DNA from: Aureliella helgolandensis
GTDB lineage: Bacteria; Planctomycetota; Planctomycetia; Pirellulales; Pirellulaceae
Direction of reading: 5' to 3'
DNA length: 64,000 nt
NCBI RefSeq assembly: GCF_007752135.1
Contig: NZ_CP036298.1
Coordinates: 5,394,001-5,458,000, forward strand
Both the position numbers and the translations under genes were made by a program. Positions 18,189 through 26,900 of this stretch are shown here, in pieces. Below the pieces are notes generated by a model. It was not told where the DNA came from and made no database searches. It saw only the letters and a list, made by a program, of their open reading frames with translations. The stretch's first letter is position 1, and each line of letters begins with the position of its first letter.

Positions 18189-18554
18189 ATGAAGAACGCA
18201 AAAAGTCACGACGAGAAAATTGCGGAATTGACATTCGCTGCCGTATACCCACACTACGTTACCAAAGTTGAAAGGAAAGGCCGCACTTCAGAGGAACTGC
18301 ATCAAGTAATCACCTGGTTGACAGGGTTTGACGAACAAAAAATGCAAAGCCTTATTCAAGAGGCGGCTACTTTCGAACAGTTCTTCAAGGACGCAACGAT
18401 TAACCCTAATGCGCATCTCATCACGGGTGTAATCTGCGGTTATCGAGTGGAATTGATTGAGACACCACTTACGCAGCAAGTCCGATATTTGGACAAGCTA
18501 GTTGATGAGCTGGCGAAAGGACGCAAGATGGAAAAGATCTTACGCGCCGAGTAG
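18189..18554 (+). CDS. DUF2200-family protein
   Basis: 121 residues, full length for this compact cytoplasmic family. Conserved blocks: HDEKIAELTFAAVYPHYV, KVERKGRTSEELHQVITWLTG, NPNAHLITGVICGYRVE and the C-terminal RYLDKLVDELAKGRKMEKIL. Function is unknown throughout the family. The frame is open upstream to 18093, but the homologous part begins at ATG 18189, so this start is chosen. Its 3' end overlaps tail to tail with a broken minus-strand gene. Confidence 0.9.
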   Translation: MKNAKSHDEKIAELTFAAVYPHYVTKVERKGRTSEELHQVITWLTGFDEQKMQSLIQEAATFEQFFKDATINPNAHLITGVICGYRVELIETPLTQQVRYLDKLVDELAKGRKMEKILRAE

Positions 18555-18766
18555 ATTGAGTTCGAGCAATTTGCTGAAATGGGTTGCCGCCTGATTTTCA
18601 AAAAACAAGCGAGGCTGGTTGGCAATCGGGGCCGGATCCGAGGAGTGAGGCCAACAATACGAATTGGCTGATCGAAGTCTTCTTCAATGGTGAGCGTCCG
18701 CATTGCCTCCATCATCTCTAGACGCTTTGTTGGCTGAATCGCAAAGATCACATCAGGTTCAACGAT
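18540..18766 (-). pseudogene. Frameshifted coding remnant, family not recognised
   Basis: On the minus strand a coding-like segment (VEPDVIFAIQPTKRLEMMEA, continuing IEEDFDQPIRIVGLTPRIRP) runs to about 18615, then a change of frame is needed to continue into PRLFFENQAATHFSKLLELN and a TAA at 18540-18542. Neither half has a start. The mixed hydrophobic/charged pattern looks like real protein, so this is read as the 3' end of a lost gene whose 5' end is gone beyond ~18766. It overlaps the DUF2200 stop by 15 bp. Confidence 0.4.
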
Positions 18767-19380
18767 ATGGCTGTGTCATCACTGACTTCCGACGTTTACG
18801 GCAAGCCAGTGTTGCGTTTTATGGACGAGCTCCAAGGACGATTGCCGAATGAACCAGAGGCAGCGGTGCCGAAGTCTTCCGGGCTTTGTACCCGACCGTC
18901 CGACATGCTCCAGTGCCTTGACTGACTCGTCTAGGAATGCCTCACATGGGTTGGACTTCGGCTATCTCCTCTTCCGCCTCTTCGCAAAAAATCAGCTGAA
19001 TCTGCCCAGCTGAAGGCTGAATGCCTGAAGTTGAACAGCCGTGCCGACGCAGGCTTGCTTAAAGTCAGCGAACGCCTTCACGGCAATGCTCGGCTATTCA
19101 TTACCAAATGATAGGAGTCTCTAGTACTCGGCAACTAGTACTCGATCTACTGGTTTGCCATGCGGGGTGTCCCCAAGCAGTTTCGCTTTTGTCACCTACG
19201 ATACTGAAGTCGCCGGTTGCGGCAGAGCAGGGGGGCCCATTTCGATCCCCCGCAAAATCTCCCCCCGGAGCGCTCGTATTCCGAAATGCAACCATGGCTA
19301 AACGCCACTTTGCTCCTTGATTCGATCTAGCTTGCCCGCAATCTTGCGTGCAGTGCAGTGCACTGCCGACGCATCAAGTA
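18767..19380. other. ~610 bp without a recognisable gene
   Basis: Short frames only, with no motifs, ribosome sites or repeats recognised. Lies between two broken genes and is probably decayed coding DNA. Confidence 0.45.
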
Positions 19381-20210
19381 AGAAAATTGCTGTTGAAACA
19401 TTTCGGACTAGTTTGCCCTGCGACCACAGGCCATCTCAATACGATCCTTCCCCTAGGAAAAGAGCTTCGAAACCGTAGGCACCAGGTCACGCTGTATGGA
19501 AAACTCGATGCCGAGAAAGCGGTAGCGGATGCGGAGCTCGGGTACGTCGCAATCGGGGAAATCGAATTTCCGGTTGGAAGTATGACGACTGTGTTGAAGA
19601 ATCTCGGTCAACTTCAGGGGCGTGCGGCATTGGCTTACACGGTCCAATTGTTCAACGAAAATGCCAGTGTCTTTTTGCGAGATGGTCCCGAGGTTTTGCG
19701 TCGAACGGGCGTCGATGGTTTGATCGTTGACCAAGCGACTCCCGAAGCCGGTTCGGTGGCTGATTATCTCGGAATCCCGTTCGTGAACCTATGTAGCGCT
19801 GTCCTACTCAACCGTGACGATCTCGTTCCATCACCCTTTACTTCCTGGAAGTACAACCCGTCGCTCTTCGGGCTGTCCAAATAGTAACCCGCTACGTGAG
19901 CAAGGAAAGATCGTTGCCGCTACAAGGCAGTTTGGGACGCAACCTCCGCGTTAAAATTCAAATTGCTATTAAATCAACAGCCCGTCTTGGGGCGGGTACG
20001 GAATCGAATCGGCTACGGAGTCTCAGGTCGACTATTAAGGCCAGTCATGCGCACGATTGACGATCATCGCAAACGGTGGAAACTGCCGGTGCATGGTGCC
20101 GCGAACGATCGGTTTCTCATCTCAAGCTCGCCGATACACCGAATCACTTCCACTCAGCCACTCCTTCCCCGCCCTCAATACTCGTTCCTGCGCCAGCGTT
20201 CCATCGTCAA
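19381..20210 (+). pseudogene. UGT-like (macrolide-type, GT1) glycosyltransferase interrupted by a 116-bp element
   Basis: First part (19381-19868) encodes KHFGLVCPATTGHLNTILPL and on through GVDGLIVDQATPEAGSVADY and IPFVNLCSAVLLNRDD, the N-terminal Rossmann half of a UDP-sugar glycosyltransferase. A family-1 element occupies 19869-19984. Directly after it the same protein resumes (GRVRNRIGYGVSGRLLRPVM ... HRKRWKLPVH) in frame. A later frameshift near 20105 (continuing SHLKLADTPNHF) precedes loss of all further similarity by ~20210. The native start seems lost too, so the gene was decaying. The second, nucleotide-sugar-binding domain is absent. Confidence 0.8.
19869..19984 (+). mobile_element. 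Short inverted-repeat element, family 1, copy 3 (116 bp), inserted in a glycosyltransferase gene
   Basis: Ends CGGGCTGT (19869-19876) and ACAGCCCG (19977-19984), flanked on both sides by TCTT (19865-19868 and 19985-19988). Removing the element and one TCTT joins SLL to GRVRNRIGYG in the same frame, giving an uninterrupted glycosyltransferase. This is direct evidence that the family moves and makes a 4-bp target duplication. Same length as copy 2 and related throughout. Confidence 0.8.
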
Positions 20211-20529
20211 TGCAAGAATTCTCAAGGGCACTTTGTTTCCCCCGCGTCAAGCTCTGCGGAATGCAATTTCGCAGCGTTCTTTCGCTCTTTATCAAATATC
20301 GTAAGTGTCATGCTGGGGGTCCCCCTTTGGGCGGGCTTGGCGCTGCGTGTCCCCTTCTTTTCTGGCTGATGCTCGGTAATTGGCAAATGCAAAACAAGGA
20401 AATTCCCAAAATATCTGTCCAGCCTGTCGATAGTGGACGATCTCGCTCGACTAACAGCCAGCAACTACGGTTCAAATGGTCCGAGTCTCAGCTCACTAGC
20501 CTACGCAATACAAGTGAAGGAATAGCCCA
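20211..20529. other. ~320 bp without a recognisable gene
   Basis: Follows the last recognisable piece of the broken glycosyltransferase. Nothing further of that family and no other motif was seen; a ribosome site for the VOC gene (GAAGGAA) lies at its end. Confidence 0.45.
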
Positions 20530-20937
20530 ATGTCCAAAATGATCTTCGTCAATCTTCCAGTGTCTAATCTTAAAACCTCCATGGCCTTCTATGAGGCACT
20601 TGGTTTTCAGAACAATCCGCAGTTCACGGATGAAACGGCGGCGTGTATGGTTTGGAGCGAAGCGATTCATGTGATGTTACTCACTCACGACAAATGGCGA
20701 ACCTTCACCGGTCGCCCCATTCCACCCATCACATCGAGTGAAGTAATGTTGTGCCTATCGTGCGATAGTCGCGAGGCCGTCGAAAGCTTGAATGAGGTCG
20801 CGGGAAAGAGTGGTGGCACCGCCGACATCAATCCGCAGCAGGATTATGGGTTCATGTACAATCGCAACCTGGCCGATCCTGATGGACACGTTTGGGAAAT
20901 GATGTGGATGGACATGTCGGCTATGCCCGCTGAGTAA
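20530..20937 (+). CDS. VOC-family (glyoxalase-like) protein
   Basis: 135 residues, a full-length vicinal-oxygen-chelate domain of two beta-alpha-beta-beta-beta modules. Recognisable parts: the IFVNLPVSNLKTSMAFYEAL start with ALGF, and the C-terminal RNLADPDGHVWEMMWMD, which carries the usual metal-binding Glu near the end. Similar proteins include bleomycin-resistance-like and PhnB-like members; the substrate cannot be told. ATG at 20530 preceded by GAAGGAA at about eight bases. A single intact gene inside a decayed neighbourhood. Confidence 0.9.
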   Translation: MSKMIFVNLPVSNLKTSMAFYEALGFQNNPQFTDETAACMVWSEAIHVMLLTHDKWRTFTGRPIPPITSSEVMLCLSCDSREAVESLNEVAGKSGGTADINPQQDYGFMYNRNLADPDGHVWEMMWMDMSAMPAE

Positions 20938-21089
20938 GCGACTTACTGCGAGCATTGCATCAGCGTCTCGAATGTTCTTAACGACGTGCTCTAGCAAATG
21001 TCGTTTGCGGCTCTTGCTAGACAAGTTCTTTCGCCATTTGGGGCCAATGGCCTTTCATCACTCATGGGGCAGGTTTGGGGAGCGCGCCA

Positions 21090-21338
21090 GTCGTATCTGA
21101 AGCATGCGAAGGCTGCAAAGACTAGTCATGCCCGAATATTTTCCCCTGCGATTGTTTCTGTTAGGACACGGAAATGGTTGACATCCATCCCGATGAGTGT
21201 GGTGACTGTGAAGTTTATATTCCTGAGTGTCCCGTCGAAGCGATTTTCTAGGAAGATAAGGTGCCGGAGCCGGGGCTGCATTATATTGGAACCAATGCCA
21301 AGCGTTCGAAGGCATGCCCCTCAGGACAACTCAAATAG
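21090..21338 (+). pseudogene. fdxA: Dead ferredoxin gene (FdxA-like, 7Fe/8Fe type)
   Basis: One frame reads VVSEACEGCKD, stop, SCPNIFPCDCFC, stop, DTEMVDIHPDECGDC, IPECPVEAIF, stop (TAG 21249-21251), EDKVPEPGLHYIGTNAKRSK and ends at 21338. The Cys spacing and the PDECxDC..xxECPVEAI block are those of FdxA-type ferredoxins. At least three nonsense codons and several lost cysteines show decay by point mutation without loss of frame. The DUF2809 gene starts just after it. Confidence 0.75.
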
Positions 21339-21352
21339 GAAGCCCCCACCGA

Positions 21353-21766
21353 TTGAATAGTACCCGACTCCTTTACTTCGTTGCGGCAATGCCAGTCGTG
21401 CTTGCAGGCCTAGCTTCACGCAAGTATCGAGGGCACCTGCCGCCGTTCCTGGCCGAGTATGCCGGTGACACGCTGTGGGCATTGATGCTGTACTTGTTGA
21501 TAAGTACGTTGTTAGCCAGAAGCCCAATTCGAATACGGGTGTCGATCTCGCTGGCTCTCGCTTTCTCGGTGGAAACCAGCCAGCTCTACCACGCACCTTG
21601 GCTCGACTCGATTCGCCAGACCACGCTGGGTGGCCTAGTGCTGGGCTTCGGATTTCTCTGGTCCGATCTCGTCTGCTACTCCATCGGCATCGCGCTCGGA
21701 GCCGTCACAGAATGGGGGATCGTCCGCGTTACGGGCCCCAAATTGGAGAATTTATCGAGCGATTAA
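21353..21766 (+). CDS. DUF2809-family membrane protein
   Basis: About 137 residues with four hydrophobic segments. The family signature GLASRKYRGHLPPFLAEYAGDTLWALMLY is followed by RVSISLALAFSVETSQLYHAPWLD, close to the DUF2809 consensus. Function unknown. The frame extends to an ATG at 21314 inside the ferredoxin remnant; TTG at 21353, ten bases after an AGGAAG, starts right before the conserved part and is preferred, but either is possible. Confidence 0.8.
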   Translation: MNSTRLLYFVAAMPVVLAGLASRKYRGHLPPFLAEYAGDTLWALMLYLLISTLLARSPIRIRVSISLALAFSVETSQLYHAPWLDSIRQTTLGGLVLGFGFLWSDLVCYSIGIALGAVTEWGIVRVTGPKLENLSSD

Positions 21767-22128
21767 GATTCGCAACCAACGTGTGAAATCAACCCCACCT
21801 CGGGAAACGGAGAGCTGAGGATCCGGAGAACACGGCTCGCGTTTCTGTCGTGGCCCGCAAGCTCTCTTTCCTTGCCGAAATCTCTTTTCATGCCGAAATA
21901 ATTGAGACGGCGTGCCACACAGAAAAGCTCCTCAATATTGCGTAGAAACGAAAAACGCAGGGCGTCCATCTCGCGTGATCCTGCGTCAACTCTCCGGTAC
22001 TCTTTCGGCAGAAAAACCAAGGGCTCCCGTACTGCCTCCTCTTCCTATCCATTCTTTCATTTGGAAATTGCGCAATCACGATGAATACAAGTGAAATGCC
22101 TACCTTTTCAGTGTCGCTCCGGTAAAAC
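21767..22128. other. ~360 bp without a convincing gene
   Basis: Two minus-strand frames (to 22020 and to 22151) have charged, protein-like stretches that could be two halves of one frameshifted remnant, but no family is recognised and the case is weak. Confidence 0.35.
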
Positions 22129-22647
22129 TCATGTTGTGGAATGTACTGCAAAGAGTGAGCCGTCTATTGCACTCGATGTCTCGAAATTTGAGGACAATTT
22201 CATCCCGTAGATTGTCCGATTCAATTTGCAGATCGTTACCGCTTTCCGATCGTTACCGCGGTTGATAGCAGAATCGCCCCACGCATGCCATCGTTCATGC
22301 AGGCACGTAAGGAAGCTAGGTTCATCAACCTGAAATGTCCCCCCAACACCGTTCGGATTTTGCAACGCGTGTATTGTAGCCGCTGTTAGAGGGGATATAG
22401 CGCTGCATGCTGATCGAGTCATGTTACTGGAGGCAGCATACTGAAATTCAGCGAAGCGGGTTGCCTGAATCTTCCTCGTCACGGCGGTCCAGGCGGGAAT
22501 AATTGCGACGATTGCAAGCCCTGATACGGCGAAGAATGCTACCGCGTGCCGGAAACGTACCAGCGGTGCAGCAAGTGTAACGACGACGAGAATCGCCAAG
22601 ATTGCGGCAAGGACAGTTTTGACAGGTAGAACGACTGGTAAGAACAT
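22129..22647 (-). CDS. Hypothetical membrane protein
   Basis: 172 residues. Two hydrophobic segments at ~8-30 and ~35-55 are followed by a soluble C-terminal part (~60-172) with two or three Cys and a HERWHAWGD segment. No family recognised. The start at ATG 22647 has no clear ribosome site. The strong hydrophobic N-terminus and lack of competing frames make a real gene likely; function unknown. Confidence 0.5.
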   Translation of the reverse strand: MFLPVVLPVKTVLAAILAILVVVTLAAPLVRFRHAVAFFAVSGLAIVAIIPAWTAVTRKIQATRFAEFQYAASSNMTRSACSAISPLTAATIHALQNPNGVGGTFQVDEPSFLTCLHERWHAWGDSAINRGNDRKAVTICKLNRTIYGMKLSSNFETSSAIDGSLFAVHSTT

Positions 22648-22734
22648 AGAGGTTTAAAAAGCAGATCAGCCGCCATCACTTGGCACCGGAAAATGATTGG
22701 TTAGCAAAGTGCTGACCTGCCTGGCATGGTTCTG

Positions 22735-23292
22735 TCACATTTCTAGTGGCGGCGTCAGTTCTACGGCCATTGCCCAATCCCGATTATATCGTGGGCGCAT
22801 TTCGAGTACGCGAGTCGGTGCCAGATTGTCGCTGCAAATTATTGGCCGTTGTTGATCGTCTCTTAGTCCGATTCGAAATATCGTTTTGGCGAATTGTAGT
22901 CCGTCCACGGGATCAAGTGCGACGTCAATTTCGAAAGGAGCAATCCCGTGACTGTCTATCCACGTCACTCCGAGGAGCTTGATGCGGTCACTCGCTGCCT
23001 GCGAGATTTCAAGATGGATTACGCCATCGGACCACCAGCGGTGAAGGCTTTTGGGGCCGTACATGATACATTCGCAAACGTACCATTCGAGAAGATCGGC
23101 AATTTCACGCTCGACGATTTGGCGACTCGCGGCCAATGACACTTGAGTTGTAAGCCAACGACGCAATGCTAGCACTAGTCTTGTTTCAATCGACCACCTT
23201 GAGGGTCTGTTTGTAGGGTGATTGCAGACAGGAACCTCAGCGTGAAAGAGTGGCGAAATTAACACCATTCCGAGACATGACGCGTTCTGCAA
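22735..23292 (-). CDS. Hypothetical protein
   Basis: 185 residues, soluble, not recognised. The central and C-terminal part (~85-165: GVIHLEISQAASDRIKLLGV, TWIDSHGIAPFEIDVALDP, FRIGLRDD) has alternating beta-strand-like composition typical of a genuine domain. The first ~30 residues look less native, so an internal start is possible. It lies 87 bp upstream, in reading direction, of the hypothetical membrane protein on the same strand. Confidence 0.5.
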   Translation of the reverse strand: MQNASCLGMVLISPLFHAEVPVCNHPTNRPSRWSIETRLVLALRRWLTTQVSLAASRQIVEREIADLLEWYVCECIMYGPKSLHRWWSDGVIHLEISQAASDRIKLLGVTWIDSHGIAPFEIDVALDPVDGLQFAKTIFRIGLRDDQQRPIICSDNLAPTRVLEMRPRYNRDWAMAVELTPPLEM

Positions 23293-23358
23293 AGTTCAGC
23301 CGCTATCGAAACTGGCGTGTAATGCTTGGTTTCCGTATGACAGCCAGGTCAGCGGCTT

Positions 23359-23523
23359 TCATTCATAGTCCTCTTTGAACGCTTCGTGCATAGAAGAATT
23401 TTCATCGGGATGGTCGCGCCAGTATAGCTTCCATTGTCGCTCTTGGTGTTCCCTGCGTTCTCGTTCAAGGATCGTTTCATCGGAATCAAGGAGTCCATTA
23501 ACCAGCCCCTTAGCAACGACCAG
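23359..23523 (-). other. Possible small or truncated coding sequence
   Basis: A minus-strand frame from a stop at ~23524 to TGA 23359-23361 reads GLVNGLLDSDETILERERRE and then WKLYWRDHPDENSSMHEAFK, a strongly protein-like, charged C-terminus, but there is no ATG/GTG/TTG in the frame before the coding-like part. Likely the 3' remnant of a lost gene. Confidence 0.3.
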
Positions 23524-23627
23524 TGTTCAGAGCCACATATTTCCGCGCATCGATTTAGCAAGCCTTAAACTCCGTGGGGAGAAACCGCCCAGTGGTGACT
23601 GGACTTGGCGGACTAAGCGTCAGCCAG

Positions 23628-23873
23628 TCAGGAATTATCGTTATCGGATGGACTCACTGGCGGGACGTTACGATCAACCTCAGAGGCATCGGCTAAATTC
23701 GCATGTGCGATTCTTGCCTTATGAAAAAGCGTCACAGTGAAATACGCGCATACTGCAGTCGCGCCCACGCCGACGGTGAATTTTGTGATTCCGCGCGCTC
23801 CGGAAAGCTCGCTGATTCCGTTCCACCAGGCTGCCCCAAACAAATCGGCGCATCCTGTAGATTGCTGGCTCAT
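23628..23873 (-). CDS. Small hypothetical single-span membrane protein
   Basis: 81 residues with one hydrophobic segment (~28-50, GITKFTVGVGATAVCAYFTV) and a polar Ser/Asp-rich C-terminus. No ribosome site is visible before the ATG and no family is recognised. It lies just upstream of the downstream end of the large minus-strand gene at 23972, in the same orientation. Kept as tentative. Confidence 0.3.
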   Translation of the reverse strand: MSQQSTGCADLFGAAWWNGISELSGARGITKFTVGVGATAVCAYFTVTLFHKARIAHANLADASEVDRNVPPVSPSDNDNS

Positions 23874-23971
23874 ACTTGTACATATAGCGGAATATTTACC
23901 TAATGAACTGACGCACTCGGTTTGACTTCGATTTTGCCTGCATCAGGCCGGAGCATTGTGGTGAATGGTCG

Positions 23972-26900
23972 CTACGCTTGTATAAAACCAAAGATAGTCT
24001 CTTCTTCGTCATCCTCCAGATCACCGAAGTAGCCGTCGATTGCTTGAGCATCGCTTAAGTTGGAAACTGAAGCTGCAGCGTTCGCGTTCAAGCGGTTGAT
24101 GACTAGCAGAGCGTCGATGGGGGAGACGTGGCCATCGCCGTTGGTGTCCCGCGCCATGTCGCCTTCTTCTGTCGACTCTGAGTTCAGCAGGTTGATTACT
24201 TGAAGAGCATCGCTCGGTGAGATGTAGCCATCCCCATTAACGTCCAGCGGATCGTAAACAGTGATTTGCGGAGTCGCGTGTAAGCTAGCTTCCCCCTCAC
24301 CGGTTGGGCCACCAATCACAAAGTAGGCAACTTGCTCGGTCGTGTGATTGCGCTCTGAATCGCGCATTTGATCTTCATCGATCGACAGGGCAATGGTACC
24401 GCCGCTCGCAGACAGTGGATTGCTGCCCATTAAGGCTGCCCAGCCGCCATCGGTGCCGTCCATACCAGCCGTGCTCATGACGGCTGTCGAAGCACCTGCA
24501 GGAGTCGCTGCTGAGTACTGAAACGTGCCATTGCCCACGCCACGGATTGTGTCTGAGCCAACGCCAGCAGTAAACGCCTGTCCATCGATCAAGCCACCAT
24601 TTGTCGACTCGATCACAAAGTAGCCAAGCGTCTCCCTGACGCGTGCTGCATCCGTGTCTTCGCCAACGTGCTTACCGATATTCAGCGAGCTCGAATTCGC
24701 AGGACTCGTGCGTCTGTTGCTACTGGACCAGAAGACGGACCAATCTTCGTCGTTGGTCGACATGACCTGACCAACAACGACGGGACTAGTGTAGCTCTGC
24801 TGGTAACCTTGTGAACCAATTTTCCAGCCGTCTGCTTTGCCACTGGTTGTTGAGGCATCGACCCTAACTGCTTCTACTTTATATTCGCCCGGCACATCGT
24901 AGACGCCCTCTTCCATGGCGACAAAATGCACGCCACCGCTAAAAGGAGTTGCTCCAGCATTGTCGACGCGGACATCGAACGACGACGCTGTGACGTTGCT
25001 GATCCGTACAACGCCAGGACCGGAGCCCGTGTTGTAACGAGGCGTGGCAACAATCACGGCTGAGTTGTAGTTCTTGGCCAAATTGACCGTTTGCCAACCG
25101 CTGGTGACACTGCTGATATTGCCGTGCGACAAATTTGGGCCACGGGCAACCATACGAACGTCCAAGCCAACTGTAACCAGTCCACTGCTGCCGCCGAAGG
25201 CATCAATGGCCTGATAGGTAAAACTATCGCTGCCAACGAATCCAGCGTCAGGGGTATACGCAAATGAGCCGTCTGCATTGAGAGTCAGTGCACCTGAGCT
25301 TGGACCTGCTACGACGATAGCAGTTAGTGGGTCTCCGTCAATGTCGGTGTCGTTCGCCAGTACGCCGGGAGCATCAATCGTTAGCGTGGTGTCTTGATCC
25401 TGCGAGTAACTATCGACAGTCGCGAATGGGGCATCATTCACGAGCGTGACCGCTACATCAACAGTAGCTGTCGAGGCATTTCCCTTGGTGTCCACGATCG
25501 TGTACGCAAAACTATCGCTGCCGTTGAAGTTGGCCGCAGGCGTGTACTGAATTTGACCACCCACGATGGCTGCCACGCCGTTGGCCGGCTGGTTGATGGA
25601 TTGGATGCTAAGAGTATCACCGTCTGGATCGCTATCATTAGAAAGGACGCTGAGCAGAAGTGAAACATCTTCTGCAGTGACTGCAGTATCGTCGTTCGCT
25701 GCTGGTGGATCGTTTTGCTCCACGACAGTCACTTGGACGTTCGAGGTTGAAATCCCACCATAGCCATCCGTGATGGAATAGCTGAATTGATCGCTTCCGA
25801 AGAAGCCGGTTGCGGGCGAGTATGTCAGCGTGTTGTTCGCATGGATGGTAACCGTGCCATTGCTGCCGTCGCTTATTGAACGGACGCTTAGTGTATCGCC
25901 ATCAACGTCAGAGTCATTCTCTATCACGCTAAATGTGACGGGCGTGTCTTCGGAAGTTGTCACCAAGTCATCGACGCTAACTGGCGCGTCATTGACGGAA
26001 TTGATGGTCACATCAACACTTGCTGTTGCTAAATCGCCAGCTGTGTCGGTGACTGTGTAAGTGAAGCTATCGGAACCGTTGAAGTTGGCTGTGGGAGTGT
26101 ACTGCACTTGCCCGCCAACGATCACGATTGCTCCGAAAGTGGGCTGAGTCACCGAAGCAATGCTAAAAGCATCCCCGTCAGGGTCCGAGTCGTTGGCTAA
26201 CACGTTGATCAAGACTGCTTGATCTTCGCTCGTTAGGCCACTGTCGTTGTTCGCCACCGGTGGCTGATTGGAGTCGTTCTGCAGCAGGCCAACTAAACGA
26301 ACATTATCAACGTTTGCATCCTCGCTAGAGCTACTTACTTTTGCAGAGAAACGAAAGCGGAAGTCTTCCACAAAATACTTGTCTGCCAACTCGAGATCAT
26401 GCGTAAGCCAGGTGTTCTCAGGATCGGAGTTTCCATACAGGAAACCGCCCGGAGCGGCTGCCCAGGCTTGACCGTCGAATAGATCAACGCGAAGATACTC
26501 GCCACGATCAAAACCGCTCTCGATCAACCAATCGAAACTGAGCGTTGCCACCGCTACGCTGGACAAGTCGATCGGTTGCGAGACGGTCAGCGTAGCGTCG
26601 TTGGCATACCCATCGACCTCGGCCGAGTATTTGCCGTCAGTGGCACGCTGCCTCGAACGAAACCAGTCGTTCTGGTAGTCTTCTACCCATTTGCCGTTCC
26701 ACGTCCCAACTTCGAATGAATCTTCGAATAACACGACTTCTTGAAATACCTCGAAGCTGACCGTTGTTGGTTCGCTGTTAAGCTCTCCATCGCTGATACG
26801 GTAGGTCAAACTGTCATTGCCAACGAAGCCCGGATTCGGTGTGAAGGAGAAGGAACCGTCTAAGCTAATCTGAATCGTGCCATGACTTGGCGGCGCGAGC

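Noticed and set aside
20998-21360. 120-codon open frame over the ferredoxin remnant
   Set aside because: It is in another frame from the recognisable FdxA sequence and has no family features.
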